A stretch of DNA of 64,000 bases from Crocinitomix algicola. Lineage in GTDB: Bacteria; Bacteroidota; Bacteroidia; Flavobacteriales_D; Crocinitomicaceae. The notes beneath the pieces are model-generated. The model saw nothing but the letters and a program-made list of their open reading frames with translations, had not been told where the DNA came from and searched no databases. This document shows, piece by piece, positions 27,386 through 35,457 of this stretch. The position numbers were made by a program, and so were the translations under genes. The stretch lies in NCBI RefSeq assembly GCF_001661595.2, contig NZ_LYPF02000016.1, forward strand, positions 62,001 to 126,000, written 5' to 3'. The first letter of the stretch is position 1, and every line of letters starts with the position of its first letter.

Positions 27386-28093
27386 ATGCCAACGCGTTTA
27401 TTAATATTCGTTTTTATTTTGTTGCTAACGATTCCAAGTTTGGCCCAAACTAAGCAAGAAGGCTATAATATACTCTTTCCTCATTCTATCGGTGAGAAAA
27501 ACTGGAAAATTGTTTTAGGCTTAGACGCTAGACGCTCTTTTTTTAAAACCAAACCTGTCAAAATTAACGGCATACGTTTTGGTTCTGAATTCAGGGGAGT
27601 TCACCGTTTCGGCATTGGATTTTATGAACTTGACAAACATGTAATATTTTCCGACATTCCCCTTAATTATCCAGATGCCACCGATACCTCTCTAATGGTA
27701 TTTACCACAAACTATGCTTCTGTTTTCTACGAACGCGTCATTTACCGGTTACCCAAATGGGAATTCGCAACACCTTTAGAGTTCAGCACAGGAGAAATAA
27801 GCGCATATTATGAAGACAGCGTGGGAATATTCCAAAAAACAACAAATGAAGCTTATAATGCCTTATCTATCGCTTTTCAAACAAAATATTTTGTCTTTAA
27901 TTGGCTCGCTCCAAGAATTTCAATTGGCCAGCGATTTTTATTTAACACCAATCCAGAAATTAAGACCGCTTTTAATAAACCCTACTACAGTTTTGGCATG
28001 CAAGTTTTATTAGGAGAATTATATCGAACAATTTTAGAAAAAGAAATATTCAACCTAAAAGAAAACCATAATTCAATACGATTTAAAATATAA
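27386..28093 (+). CDS. Secreted, probably outer-membrane beta protein, unknown
   Basis: 235 residues with a signal peptide ending near PSLAQ. The mature region has repeated strands with aromatic girdle residues (WKIVLGLDARRSFF, FVFNWLAPRISIGQRFLF, YYSFGMQVLLGELYR), consistent with a small outer-membrane barrel. I cannot assign a family or function. It lies 46 bases after topB on the same strand but has no functional link to it. A gap with a 16-base palindrome separates it from the convergent methyltransferase gene. Confidence 0.65.
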   Translation: MPTRLLIFVFILLLTIPSLAQTKQEGYNILFPHSIGEKNWKIVLGLDARRSFFKTKPVKINGIRFGSEFRGVHRFGIGFYELDKHVIFSDIPLNYPDATDTSLMVFTTNYASVFYERVIYRLPKWEFATPLEFSTGEISAYYEDSVGIFQKTTNEAYNALSIAFQTKYFVFNWLAPRISIGQRFLFNTNPEIKTAFNKPYYSFGMQVLLGELYRTILEKEIFNLKENHNSIRFKI

Positions 28094-28158
28094 CATTGAG
28101 TTAAAATCTTAATAAAAAGTTAAATAATAAGCCGTATTACTATATTTAGCTGAATATT

Positions 28159-28174
28159 AATGTATTAATACATT
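28159..28174. repeat. 16-base perfect palindrome between convergent genes
   Basis: AATGTATTAATACATT equals its own reverse complement and is followed by a run of T. It lies between two convergent genes. It could form a weak AT stem acting as a terminator on the plus strand or be a protein-binding site; neither can be shown here. Confidence 0.5.
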
Positions 28175-28254
28175 TTTAAGGTGTGAAATTTACGTCTAAC
28201 CTAATCAACGAACACCAACCATCCTATACGTTTGTATCAAAAAACAATTAAAGT

Positions 28255-28274
28255 CGCTTAAAAACGCTTAAAAA
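28255..28274. repeat. Two tandem copies of CGCTTAAAAA
   Basis: The 10-mer CGCTTAAAAA occurs twice head to tail, ending one base before the stop codon of the minus-strand methyltransferase. Too short to be a known repeat class; possibly simple slippage. Confidence 0.5.
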
Positions 28275-28275
28275 G

Positions 28276-29148
28276 CTATTTTTTAGATAAAATATAAATT
28301 TGAGAAGAATATGTACCCTTTTTTGCCTTAATATTAGATAAAAGACCATTCCAAAAGGCACGCATAAGATTTCCTCCTTTGTATTTTTCACTGAGCATTG
28401 AAACATAAAATGAATCAAAATTCATTGGAAGAATTTCATCAATCTTAAGGTTATACTTATCAAATAAAGCTTCTATATCAGATGGGGTAAAATGGTAGAG
28501 ATGAATCGGAAGATCAAAAGCTGCCCAAAACTCACCATAAATTTTTGCATCATAAGAATTCATATTAGGAACAGCAACTATTAATTTACCATCATCCTTT
28601 AAGATTCTAGTAATCTTTTCAACGTCCCTATTTAAATGGTACACATGTTCTAAGACATGCCACATCGTTATAACGTCACGTGAATTATCTTTTAATACAT
28701 GGAGCTCATTAATATCTTTAACATTTACATTAAAATTACTAACACCATAATTTCGTGCATCCTCATCAGGTTCTAGGCCCAAAGCATTAATTCCCTTTGA
28801 TTGACATGCATTAATAAAATGTCCCGTACCAGCTCCTATATCTAACAATCCATCTGATTTCGTAAATTGTTTAACCAAATCGACTTTCTTCTTAAGTGTA
28901 TATTTTCTAACCTGTAGATAGATTTTATTAATTAATCCTTTGTTAGAAGAAGAATGCGACACATAGGATTCAGATTTATAATACGCCCCTATTTTGGCTT
29001 CGCTAGGAATTGGATTTGTAAAATGAAATCCACATTTATTACATGAAACTATATTAAAAAATTCTTGCGAAACACTATAATCTTTCCCTTTTAAAAACAA
29101 TTTAAAAGCATCATGATCACATATAGGACAATTTGATATTGTATTCAT
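28276..29148 (-). CDS. Class I SAM-dependent methyltransferase with N-terminal zinc ribbon
   Basis: 290 residues. The N-terminus carries a four-cysteine zinc-ribbon-like pair (CPICDHDAF and SCNKCGFHF). A Rossmann methyltransferase core follows: SAM-binding LLDIGAGTGHFINAC, acidic LGLEPDEDARNYG and the MWHVLEHVYHLNRDV segment. Proteins of this layout methylate sugars, quinones or polyketide-like substrates; the zinc ribbon is typical of C-methyltransferases of nucleotide sugars, but I cannot fix the substrate. It starts directly after the mnmG stop (no spacer), so it is expressed with mnmG and its upstream neighbours. Confidence 0.88.
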   Translation of the reverse strand: MNTISNCPICDHDAFKLFLKGKDYSVSQEFFNIVSCNKCGFHFTNPIPSEAKIGAYYKSESYVSHSSSNKGLINKIYLQVRKYTLKKKVDLVKQFTKSDGLLDIGAGTGHFINACQSKGINALGLEPDEDARNYGVSNFNVNVKDINELHVLKDNSRDVITMWHVLEHVYHLNRDVEKITRILKDDGKLIVAVPNMNSYDAKIYGEFWAAFDLPIHLYHFTPSDIEALFDKYNLKIDEILPMNFDSFYVSMLSEKYKGGNLMRAFWNGLLSNIKAKKGTYSSQIYILSKK

Positions 29149-31023
29149 TTATCTTCCGAGATATACCAATAAAATAGAAATGTCAGACGGTTTAACACCA
29201 CTAATTCTACTCGCTTGGCCAATTGTTACTGGTTTAATTTTGGTTAATTTTTCAACCGCCTCTGCCGACAATGATGATAGTAAAGAATAATCCGTATCAG
29301 GCGGAATTTTTACATTCTCCAAACGATCCATCTTGTTTGCTTGTTCTTCTTCACGAACGATGTAACCCTCATATTTAATTTGAACTTCAGCTTGAACAAA
29401 TGCATCATCGTCTGCATCACAAACAGCCAACAATTCATTTCGCAAATCATTTGAACTATTCATTAAACCTTTTAATGTTATATGTGGTCTTTTCAAAATT
29501 GAATCTGCTTTAACCTTTTGTTTTATCGTCGCAGAATTTATTGCTTCTAAATACGAATTTATGTCCTCGGGATTAACGCTAGTTTTTGCTAAGACCTTTT
29601 TCAATTCCTCCGTAAATTTCAATTTCTCATTTACTCTATTCAGACGTTCTTTGGATGCCAATCCAATTTCATAACCTTTAGGAGTCAATCGTAAATCAGC
29701 ATTATCTTGCCTTAATAAAATACGATATTCTGCCCGAGAGGTAAACATACGATAAGGTTCTTTCGTTCCCTTAGTAATTAAATCATCAATTAATACTCCG
29801 ATATACGCATCCGCTCTTCCCAAAATAAACTCTGGTTTATCATTCAATTTAAGATGAGCATTAATTCCCGCCATCAAACCTTGAGATGCTGCCTCTTCAT
29901 AACCAGTTGTACCATTTATTTGACCGGCAAAAAACAAATTACTCAATAATTTAGTTTCCAATGTATGTTTTAATTGTGTTGGCGGAAAATAATCATATTC
30001 GATTGCATAACCCGGTCTAAACATTTTAACGTCTGCAAATCCAGGTATCGTCTTTAATGCTTTTAACTGAATTTCTTCTGGTAAAGAAGTACTAAATCCA
30101 TTGACATAAATTTCAACTGTATTCCATCCTTCTGGCTCAACAAAAATTTGGTGGCGGTTACGTTCTGCAAATCGATTAATTTTATCTTCGATTGAAGGAC
30201 AATACCTTGGACCTACACTTTTTATTGCTCCATTAAACATTGGACTTCGATCAAAACCAGACCTTAAAATTTCGTGCGTTTCAATATTAGTATAAGTTAT
30301 GTAACAACTTCTTTGTTTATTAAGAGGTTTTGTATTTACATCGTATGAAAATTTTAAAGGGTTTTCATCTCCAGGCTGTTCTTCCATTAACGAATAATCC
30401 AGAGAACGTCCATCAACACGCGGAGGAGTTCCTGTTTTCATTCGTCCAGTTTCAAAGCCCAATTCTACCAATTGTTCCGTTATTCCATAACTTGCTCCTT
30501 CACCTGAACGACCTCCTTTAAAGTTCTTTTCTCCTAAGTGAATTAAACCATTCAAAAAAGTTCCATTGGTTAGAATTACCGACTTTGAAAATATTCGTTG
30601 TCCCATTGACGTAGTCACACCTTTCAACTCATCATTTTCAACAATAAGTCCATTCACCATATCTTGCCAAAAATGCACGTTTTCCGTCCGCTCTAACAAC
30701 AACCTCCATTCTTCCGCAAAACGCATTCGGTCACTTTGGGCGCGAGGCGACCACATCGCCGGCCCTTTCGACAAATTCAGCATTTTAAATTGAATAGCAG
30801 AACGATCAGTAATCAAGCCCGAACCCCCACCAAGCGCATCAATTTCACGAACGATTTGACCTTTAGCAACACCTCCCATAGCAGGATTACAAGACATTTG
30901 CGCAATAGTCGCAAGATTCATTGTCACCAACAAAACCTTCGACCCCATTTTAGCAGCGGAATAAGCAGCTTCACAACCTGCATGACCACCGCCCACAACA
31001 ATTATATCATATTCTGGCAACAT
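29149..31023 (-). CDS. mnmG: tRNA uridine-34 carboxymethylaminomethyl modification enzyme MnmG
   Basis: 624 residues from the ATG at 31023. FAD-binding [20 protein letters not shown] is at the N-terminus, then [32 protein letters not shown] and [20 protein letters not shown]. With MnmE it installs the cmnm5 group on U34 of several tRNAs, supporting accurate decoding. An ATG nine codons upstream (31050) would add MFHVKHRNF, but those codons are the parS-like site; family members normally begin four or five residues before YDIIVVGGG, so 31023 is preferred. It is the classic origin-proximal gidA gene. ybeY lies upstream and the methyltransferase follows immediately. Confidence 0.97.
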   Translation of the reverse strand: MLPEYDIIVVGGGHAGCEAAYSAAKMGSKVLLVTMNLATIAQMSCNPAMGGVAKGQIVREIDALGGGSGLITDRSAIQFKMLNLSKGPAMWSPRAQSDRMRFAEEWRLLLERTENVHFWQDMVNGLIVENDELKGVTTSMGQRIFSKSVILTNGTFLNGLIHLGEKNFKGGRSGEGASYGITEQLVELGFETGRMKTGTPPRVDGRSLDYSLMEEQPGDENPLKFSYDVNTKPLNKQRSCYITYTNIETHEILRSGFDRSPMFNGAIKSVGPRYCPSIEDKINRFAERNRHQIFVEPEGWNTVEIYVNGFSTSLPEEIQLKALKTIPGFADVKMFRPGYAIEYDYFPPTQLKHTLETKLLSNLFFAGQINGTTGYEEAASQGLMAGINAHLKLNDKPEFILGRADAYIGVLIDDLITKGTKEPYRMFTSRAEYRILLRQDNADLRLTPKGYEIGLASKERLNRVNEKLKFTEELKKVLAKTSVNPEDINSYLEAINSATIKQKVKADSILKRPHITLKGLMNSSNDLRNELLAVCDADDDAFVQAEVQIKYEGYIVREEEQANKMDRLENVKIPPDTDYSLLSSLSAEAVEKLTKIKPVTIGQASRISGVKPSDISILLVYLGR

Positions 31024-31033
31024 AAAATTCCTA

Positions 31034-31049
31034 TGTTTCACGTGGAACA
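31034..31049. promoter_or_regulatory. parS-like ParB-binding site 1
   Basis: TGTTTCACGTGGAACA matches the widely conserved bacterial parS TGTTTCACGTGAAACA at 15 of 16 positions, with the CACGTG core intact. It sits just upstream of the preferred mnmG start and overlaps the alternative upstream one. parS sites nucleate ParB spreading and mark the chromosome's origin region. Confidence 0.8.
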
Positions 31050-31058
31050 ATTCTAAAA

Positions 31059-31074
31059 TGTTTCACGTGAAACT
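31059..31074. promoter_or_regulatory. parS-like ParB-binding site 2
   Basis: TGTTTCACGTGAAACT differs from consensus parS only at the last base. It overlaps the 3' end of ybeY. Its centre is 25 bases from that of the first site, placing the pair on nearly the same face after about two and a half helical turns. Confidence 0.82.
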
Positions 31075-31494
31075 TTTTCTTAACATTAAACATTCATCTT
31101 CTATTCTTCGCATCTCGACTTCCTCTTCTTCCGTTTTATCATTAAAACCGATCAAATGAAGCACACCATGCACCATCACCCGACACAATTCATCAAATCT
31201 ATCTATTTCTAATTGATTAGCATTATCTAAAACACGATCATAACTTATAAATAAATCTCCATTTAAACTAGAACCTTCGTTATAGTTAAATGTTATAATA
31301 TCGGTATAATAATCATGGTCTAAATATTCTTTATTCACATCGAGTAAATAATCATCTGAACAAAAAACATACGCTATTTCACCGACCTCTCTGTCGTATT
31401 GTTTAATAACTTCTTTAAGCCATAAACTAAAAAATTCCGGATTGAAGTCCGGAATTTTTACATCTTCGAAATTATATATAATGTTCTTATCCAT
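31063..31494 (-). CDS. ybeY: Endoribonuclease YbeY (16S rRNA maturation)
   Basis: 143 residues from the ATG at 31494. The signature zinc motif is a close variant of HGxLHLxGxDH: MVHGVLHLIGFNDKT, with two histidines visible in the first half and the third position changed to Asn (FND). YbeY is a metal-dependent RNase in 16S rRNA 3'-end processing and ribosome quality control. A longer form from ATG 31530 would overlap the RsbW-like gene by 44 bases; the 31494 start (MDKNIIYNFED) overlaps by 8 and suits the family length of about 140-155. Its 3' end contains parS-like site 2. The His-to-Asn change is common in some Bacteroidota as far as I know, but should be checked. Confidence 0.93.
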   Translation of the reverse strand: MDKNIIYNFEDVKIPDFNPEFFSLWLKEVIKQYDREVGEIAYVFCSDDYLLDVNKEYLDHDYYTDIITFNYNEGSSLNGDLFISYDRVLDNANQLEIDRFDELCRVMVHGVLHLIGFNDKTEEEEVEMRRIEDECLMLRKSFT

Positions 31495-31888
31495 TTTTCG
31501 ATGCAAAGGTAATACTAACTTTGGAACCATTCAAATCAAAACTCACATCATCTGCTAAATTCTTCATTAAGAAAATACCTCTACCATCAGGCTTCTCAAT
31601 ATTTTCTGGAGCAGTAGGATCTGGCAAATTCATAAAATCAAATCCATTTCCCTCATCATAAACAGTAAATGTAACCGCCTTGTTCTCCTCCTCTACTTCA
31701 ATCTTCACCTTACGATCCTCCTCCGAATTATTACCATGAATGATTGCATTATTCACAGCTTCTGTAACTGCAATTAAAATATTACCATAATGATCTTCAT
31801 TTAATTTTAGATCCTCACAAACTTGATCAACCAAAAGTTCAACTTCTGACATAAACTTCAAATCAGACCTAATCTCTATACTATGCAT
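31487..31888 (-). CDS. RsbW-like anti-sigma ATP-binding protein (HATPase_c_2)
   Basis: 133 residues, a stand-alone GHKL ATPase domain. The N box is TEAVNNAIIHGNN, the G1 region VYDEGNGFDF, and the G2 region DGRGIFLMKNLADDVSF. RsbW/SpoIIAB-type proteins phosphorylate STAS antagonists and hold or release partner regulators; in Bacteroidota the targets are poorly known and no sigma-B homologue is present here. It starts directly at the end of the DUF4175 gene and overlaps ybeY by 8 bases, so it belongs to a dense operon with ribosome/tRNA genes. A SpoIIE-type phosphatase that could oppose such a kinase is at 17581-19407, but a link is only a possibility. Confidence 0.92.
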   Translation of the reverse strand: MHSIEIRSDLKFMSEVELLVDQVCEDLKLNEDHYGNILIAVTEAVNNAIIHGNNSEEDRKVKIEVEEENKAVTFTVYDEGNGFDFMNLPDPTAPENIEKPDGRGIFLMKNLADDVSFDLNGSKVSITFASKNG

Positions 31889-34800
31889 TCACTCCTTATT
31901 TACTGCGTTAAAATAATCATTGATTAAAGACTTATAATAAATCTTTAATTCCAACGGAAGCGTACGTAGAAATTCTATCTCCGCATCCTTTTTTCTATTA
32001 TACTCAGTAAATTCTTTTAGGTTACCTTCCTTTGTGTTTTTTCCTTCTTTAGACTCTCGTTCTTCACTATAACCTCGCTCTCTCAAAGCCTTTTCACTCT
32101 CCAATAAACGCGTATAAATATCTTCTTGTCGTTTAAGGTAATCAGAACCTACCTTACCATCTAATAATTCATTCTGTAAATCTTCTAAATCTTTTATGAT
32201 CTCATCTAATCCATTTCCAGCACCACTACCATCCTTATTTAACTCTTGTTTGAGTTGTTTTAGTCCTTCTCTTAATTTACCTTGTTCAGCTGCCATTTTT
32301 GCACGCTCCTTTGCTCCTAATTGCGGTATTAAATTCGAACCTGAGCCTGGAGTTTCACCCATACCTTCTCCTTTTTCCCCTTTACCTTCTTTTCCGCCTG
32401 GTTGCTTTCCACCTTTCATTTGGTTTATTTGATCTTGCAGTTGTTGTTTCAAGTCTTGCATTGATGGTTTTTTACCTGATTTACCTTGCCCTTGCCCACC
32501 AGGATTATCACAACTTCCATTTCCAGGCATAGGATTCTTCATCGCATTTTGCATTTGATCCAAGACTTCTGACAAAAGCAAAGCTAAGTTATTATACGCC
32601 GTCATCGAATATTGCTGATGTTGCATCAACATACCTGTTTTTCGATCTTCCGAATAATTCAATGACTTATCTAAGTTATAACTTAAATCATTTAACTCTT
32701 TATTTATGGTTTCAGACAATTCAAATACTCTTTTGCTTAATGCTATTAAAGAATCTTTAACCACAACGGTTGCTTTCGACACAGCCAATTGCTTTCTATT
32801 CAAGTCTAAATAAAATGGATCATTCTTATCCGTTATATTGTAAGTTCCCATTAAATCTTCCTGATCATGAGATAACGTTATAAGATTCTCTAATAAAAAA
32901 CGTAAGGCTTCCATATCTTCTTTTTTCTGCTGTTGTTGACCCACTGACTGCATCGCTTGCGCACTTTCAGCCATTTGTTTCATCATCTCAGACGCCTTAG
33001 ATTGATTTTCTTCAGACTTTTTTCTTTTATTCTTATCTAAATTATCCTTTGACTCATTCATTTCTTTCTCAATAGCATCTTCCATCTCCTGATCAAATTC
33101 CATATTCCTAGGTCGCTCCAATTCGTCATTCTTCTCCTCTATTTCATCGATATCTTTTTGAATTTCATTGAACTTTTCATTTAACCTTTCTTGTTCCTTA
33201 GATAACTCTTCATTGGTCAATTCTTTATTTTCGCTTTTCTCTTTGAGAGCCTCTTCCTCTTCCGCTAATTTATTCAATTGCTCCTCTAAATTTTCGAGCT
33301 TTTGATCAAGCTCCATGTTCTTAAATAACTCCAATGTACGATCTAATTCCTCTTCTAATGTTTCTGAATTCATTTCCATCTCCTCTAAATTCTCAATGAT
33401 ATCATCTTTATTCATTTCATCAAGTAATTTTTCTAATTCCTCAAATAAGTCCAGTAGTTCTTCATCCAATAACTCTTCCATTAATTTCTGTAACTCCTCT
33501 TGCTTCTGTTTTAATTGATCAGAATTCTCAAGAAATTGTTCTTTATTGTCTTTATTCTCATCAAAATCCTTCTTAAGTTCTTCTATATTATCCTTTAATT
33601 CGTTCTGCTTATCAATTAAATTTTGAAGTTGCTGTTTATCCTTCCAATCTAAATTTGGTTTGTTCAATAGCTCCTGTTTTGTCCTACGAACATCCTCCTT
33701 TAAATCCTTTGCATCCTTGGTGGCTTTATCGATATTATCTTTTATTTTTTGATCATTCTCACCCAATTGATTCTCGAGTTGATCAAGCTCAGGAACTGCA
33801 TATTTCATTCTGTGAGTAGCACTAGACTTGAAACCATTAATCTTATCATTGTCGGTAACACTAAAAAGATAAGTAAGCTCATCACCCGGCTTTAGATTGA
33901 AATCTCTCAAATTTAAACCAAAAGAAAACAACTGAGTTCCAGCTCTCGGACTAAAATTAAGCGCCCTAGTAATTGTATTCGTGGAATCATTACGTTTAAT
34001 ACGCATGCGAACATTAAGATTGGTAAAGCCATAATCATCTGAAATTTTACCTTCAAAAAAACGCACCATCGCATCCGTGCTATCAACAATTTCATCAACA
34101 CTAATAACAGGAAATTTATCCTTAATTACCCCAACCATATAATTCACAGAATCGGCATTCTTAATGTCATCAGAGCTGAATAAAAGCTGGTATTCTTCAG
34201 ACTTAAAAAATGATTTTGAAAAAGTGTGTTTATTTGAGATAGTACTTTTTAATTCGAATAAAGAATCCCTAAACATAACCTTAACTTCGGCCATATTTTT
34301 GGATTGAAGTTCCCATTTTACATTGGACCCCTCAGGAATTTCAATGTCACCAGAATTTTCGAAAACCTCATCCTCAAGTCCAGTGTGTGCAGGATAAGAG
34401 ACATATAACTTCATATCTTCTATAATTGGTTTCTTTAAGATATCAACCTTAAAATTTTTAGATTGATAATCATTGGCAACACAATAAAAACTAAGCTGCT
34501 CAGAAAGATTTACAAATTCATAATCAAACTCTATGTTTGAGCTTTGTTTTAGATTATAATTTCCTTTGTTGGTAAAGATTTTGACCTCATTAGGAATTTC
34601 TTCACCAACTAATTTTAATTGTAACTTATAATTTTCTCCTTCTACTGCCTTATTATCACTAACTAAAACAAAATTAAAAGGTGCCGGCTCAATGAACTCT
34701 GTATTAAAATTAATCACCCGTTCAGACCCGCCTATAAACCAATTAGGGTTTAACACGCCAACCAAAACAAACAAAATTATAACAGGTATAAGAAATTTAC

Positions 34801-35269
34801 CATAGCGCCAATTCTCCTTTAAATCAATTGCGCCAGAAAAGGGAATTGCAGATAGTGCATCAGATCTTTGTTCTATACTCGCGTTAACAAGTTCGACATT
34901 CTGTACCATGGCAGCTTCATCACTTTTTAACTCCAAGGTGTTTCTAAGCTTATCCCCCACATCCGGAAAGATTCGACCAAGCATATCCGCAGCTTCTAAA
35001 AGACTGAGATGTTTACCAAGTTTGTATAATTTCAATAAAGGTATTATCAGATATCTAACTAATATATAACTATTTACAACAATAAAACTCAATAATAAGA
35101 ACAATCTCATCGAAGATCCAAAACGACCAAAATATTCTAGACCTGTAACAGTTAAATAGGTCAACAATAAAACGATTAAAACGAGTACACCCCCTTTTAA
35201 CATTTCATTCTTATAGAACTTCTTTATGAAACGTTCTATCTGTTCGATTAACTTTTGAAACTTATTCAA
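31889..35269 (-). CDS. DUF4175 family large membrane protein with long charged coiled coil
   Basis: 1126 residues. Two transmembrane helices lie near the N-terminus (about GGVLVLIVLLLTYLTV and MRLFLLLSFIVVNSYILV) and a third near residue 160 (FLIPVIILFVLVGVL). A large domain with beta character follows to about 500, then a long Glu/Lys/Leu-rich coiled coil (about 510-800), a Gly/Gln/Lys low-complexity stretch (about 930-990) and a helical tail. This matches DUF4175, found widely in Bacteroidota with no known function. The start is TTG at 35269; a TAA is in frame upstream, and the next ATG would clip the amphipathic N-terminus. It is immediately followed by the RsbW-like, ybeY and mnmG genes. 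Confidence 0.88.
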   Translation of the reverse strand: MNKFQKLIEQIERFIKKFYKNEMLKGGVLVLIVLLLTYLTVTGLEYFGRFGSSMRLFLLLSFIVVNSYILVRYLIIPLLKLYKLGKHLSLLEAADMLGRIFPDVGDKLRNTLELKSDEAAMVQNVELVNASIEQRSDALSAIPFSGAIDLKENWRYGKFLIPVIILFVLVGVLNPNWFIGGSERVINFNTEFIEPAPFNFVLVSDNKAVEGENYKLQLKLVGEEIPNEVKIFTNKGNYNLKQSSNIEFDYEFVNLSEQLSFYCVANDYQSKNFKVDILKKPIIEDMKLYVSYPAHTGLEDEVFENSGDIEIPEGSNVKWELQSKNMAEVKVMFRDSLFELKSTISNKHTFSKSFFKSEEYQLLFSSDDIKNADSVNYMVGVIKDKFPVISVDEIVDSTDAMVRFFEGKISDDYGFTNLNVRMRIKRNDSTNTITRALNFSPRAGTQLFSFGLNLRDFNLKPGDELTYLFSVTDNDKINGFKSSATHRMKYAVPELDQLENQLGENDQKIKDNIDKATKDAKDLKEDVRRTKQELLNKPNLDWKDKQQLQNLIDKQNELKDNIEELKKDFDENKDNKEQFLENSDQLKQKQEELQKLMEELLDEELLDLFEELEKLLDEMNKDDIIENLEEMEMNSETLEEELDRTLELFKNMELDQKLENLEEQLNKLAEEEEALKEKSENKELTNEELSKEQERLNEKFNEIQKDIDEIEEKNDELERPRNMEFDQEMEDAIEKEMNESKDNLDKNKRKKSEENQSKASEMMKQMAESAQAMQSVGQQQQKKEDMEALRFLLENLITLSHDQEDLMGTYNITDKNDPFYLDLNRKQLAVSKATVVVKDSLIALSKRVFELSETINKELNDLSYNLDKSLNYSEDRKTGMLMQHQQYSMTAYNNLALLLSEVLDQMQNAMKNPMPGNGSCDNPGGQGQGKSGKKPSMQDLKQQLQDQINQMKGGKQPGGKEGKGEKGEGMGETPGSGSNLIPQLGAKERAKMAAEQGKLREGLKQLKQELNKDGSGAGNGLDEIIKDLEDLQNELLDGKVGSDYLKRQEDIYTRLLESEKALRERGYSEERESKEGKNTKEGNLKEFTEYNRKKDAEIEFLRTLPLELKIYYKSLINDYFNAVNKE

Positions 35270-35292
35270 TGGTAAACTTTTAGATTATACAG

Positions 35293-35341
35293 ACTAAATT
35301 AAGGAAATCATAAAGATCATACAATAATCCCTTAATTTAGT
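35293..35341. repeat. 12-base perfect inverted repeat in divergent promoter region
   Basis: ACTAAATTAAGG (35293-35304) and CCTTAATTTAGT (35330-35341) are exact reverse complements with a 25-base spacer. They lie 24 bases upstream of the DUF4175 start and about 85 bases before the gltX -7 element, a position suited to an operator or a leader hairpin for the minus-strand operon. Confidence 0.7.
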
Positions 35342-35425
35342 TCAATTAATTAACAAATATTTTCGAAGACCTTTTCACAAATCTCCCTATACCATAAATC
35401 GAACAAGTTATTCGCATCAATATTG

Positions 35426-35433
35426 TATCTTTG
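35426..35433 (+). promoter_or_regulatory. Bacteroidota -7 promoter element for gltX
   Basis: TATCTTTG fits TAnnTTTG and lies 24 bases before the gltX ATG. No clear TTTG is found at -33. Confidence 0.5.
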
Positions 35434-35457
35434 CGCCAATAATTAAAATAAACAACT

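Noticed and set aside
28255-28274. CRISPR or tandem repeat array
   Set aside because: Only two 10-base copies; no spacers or cas genes anywhere in the window.
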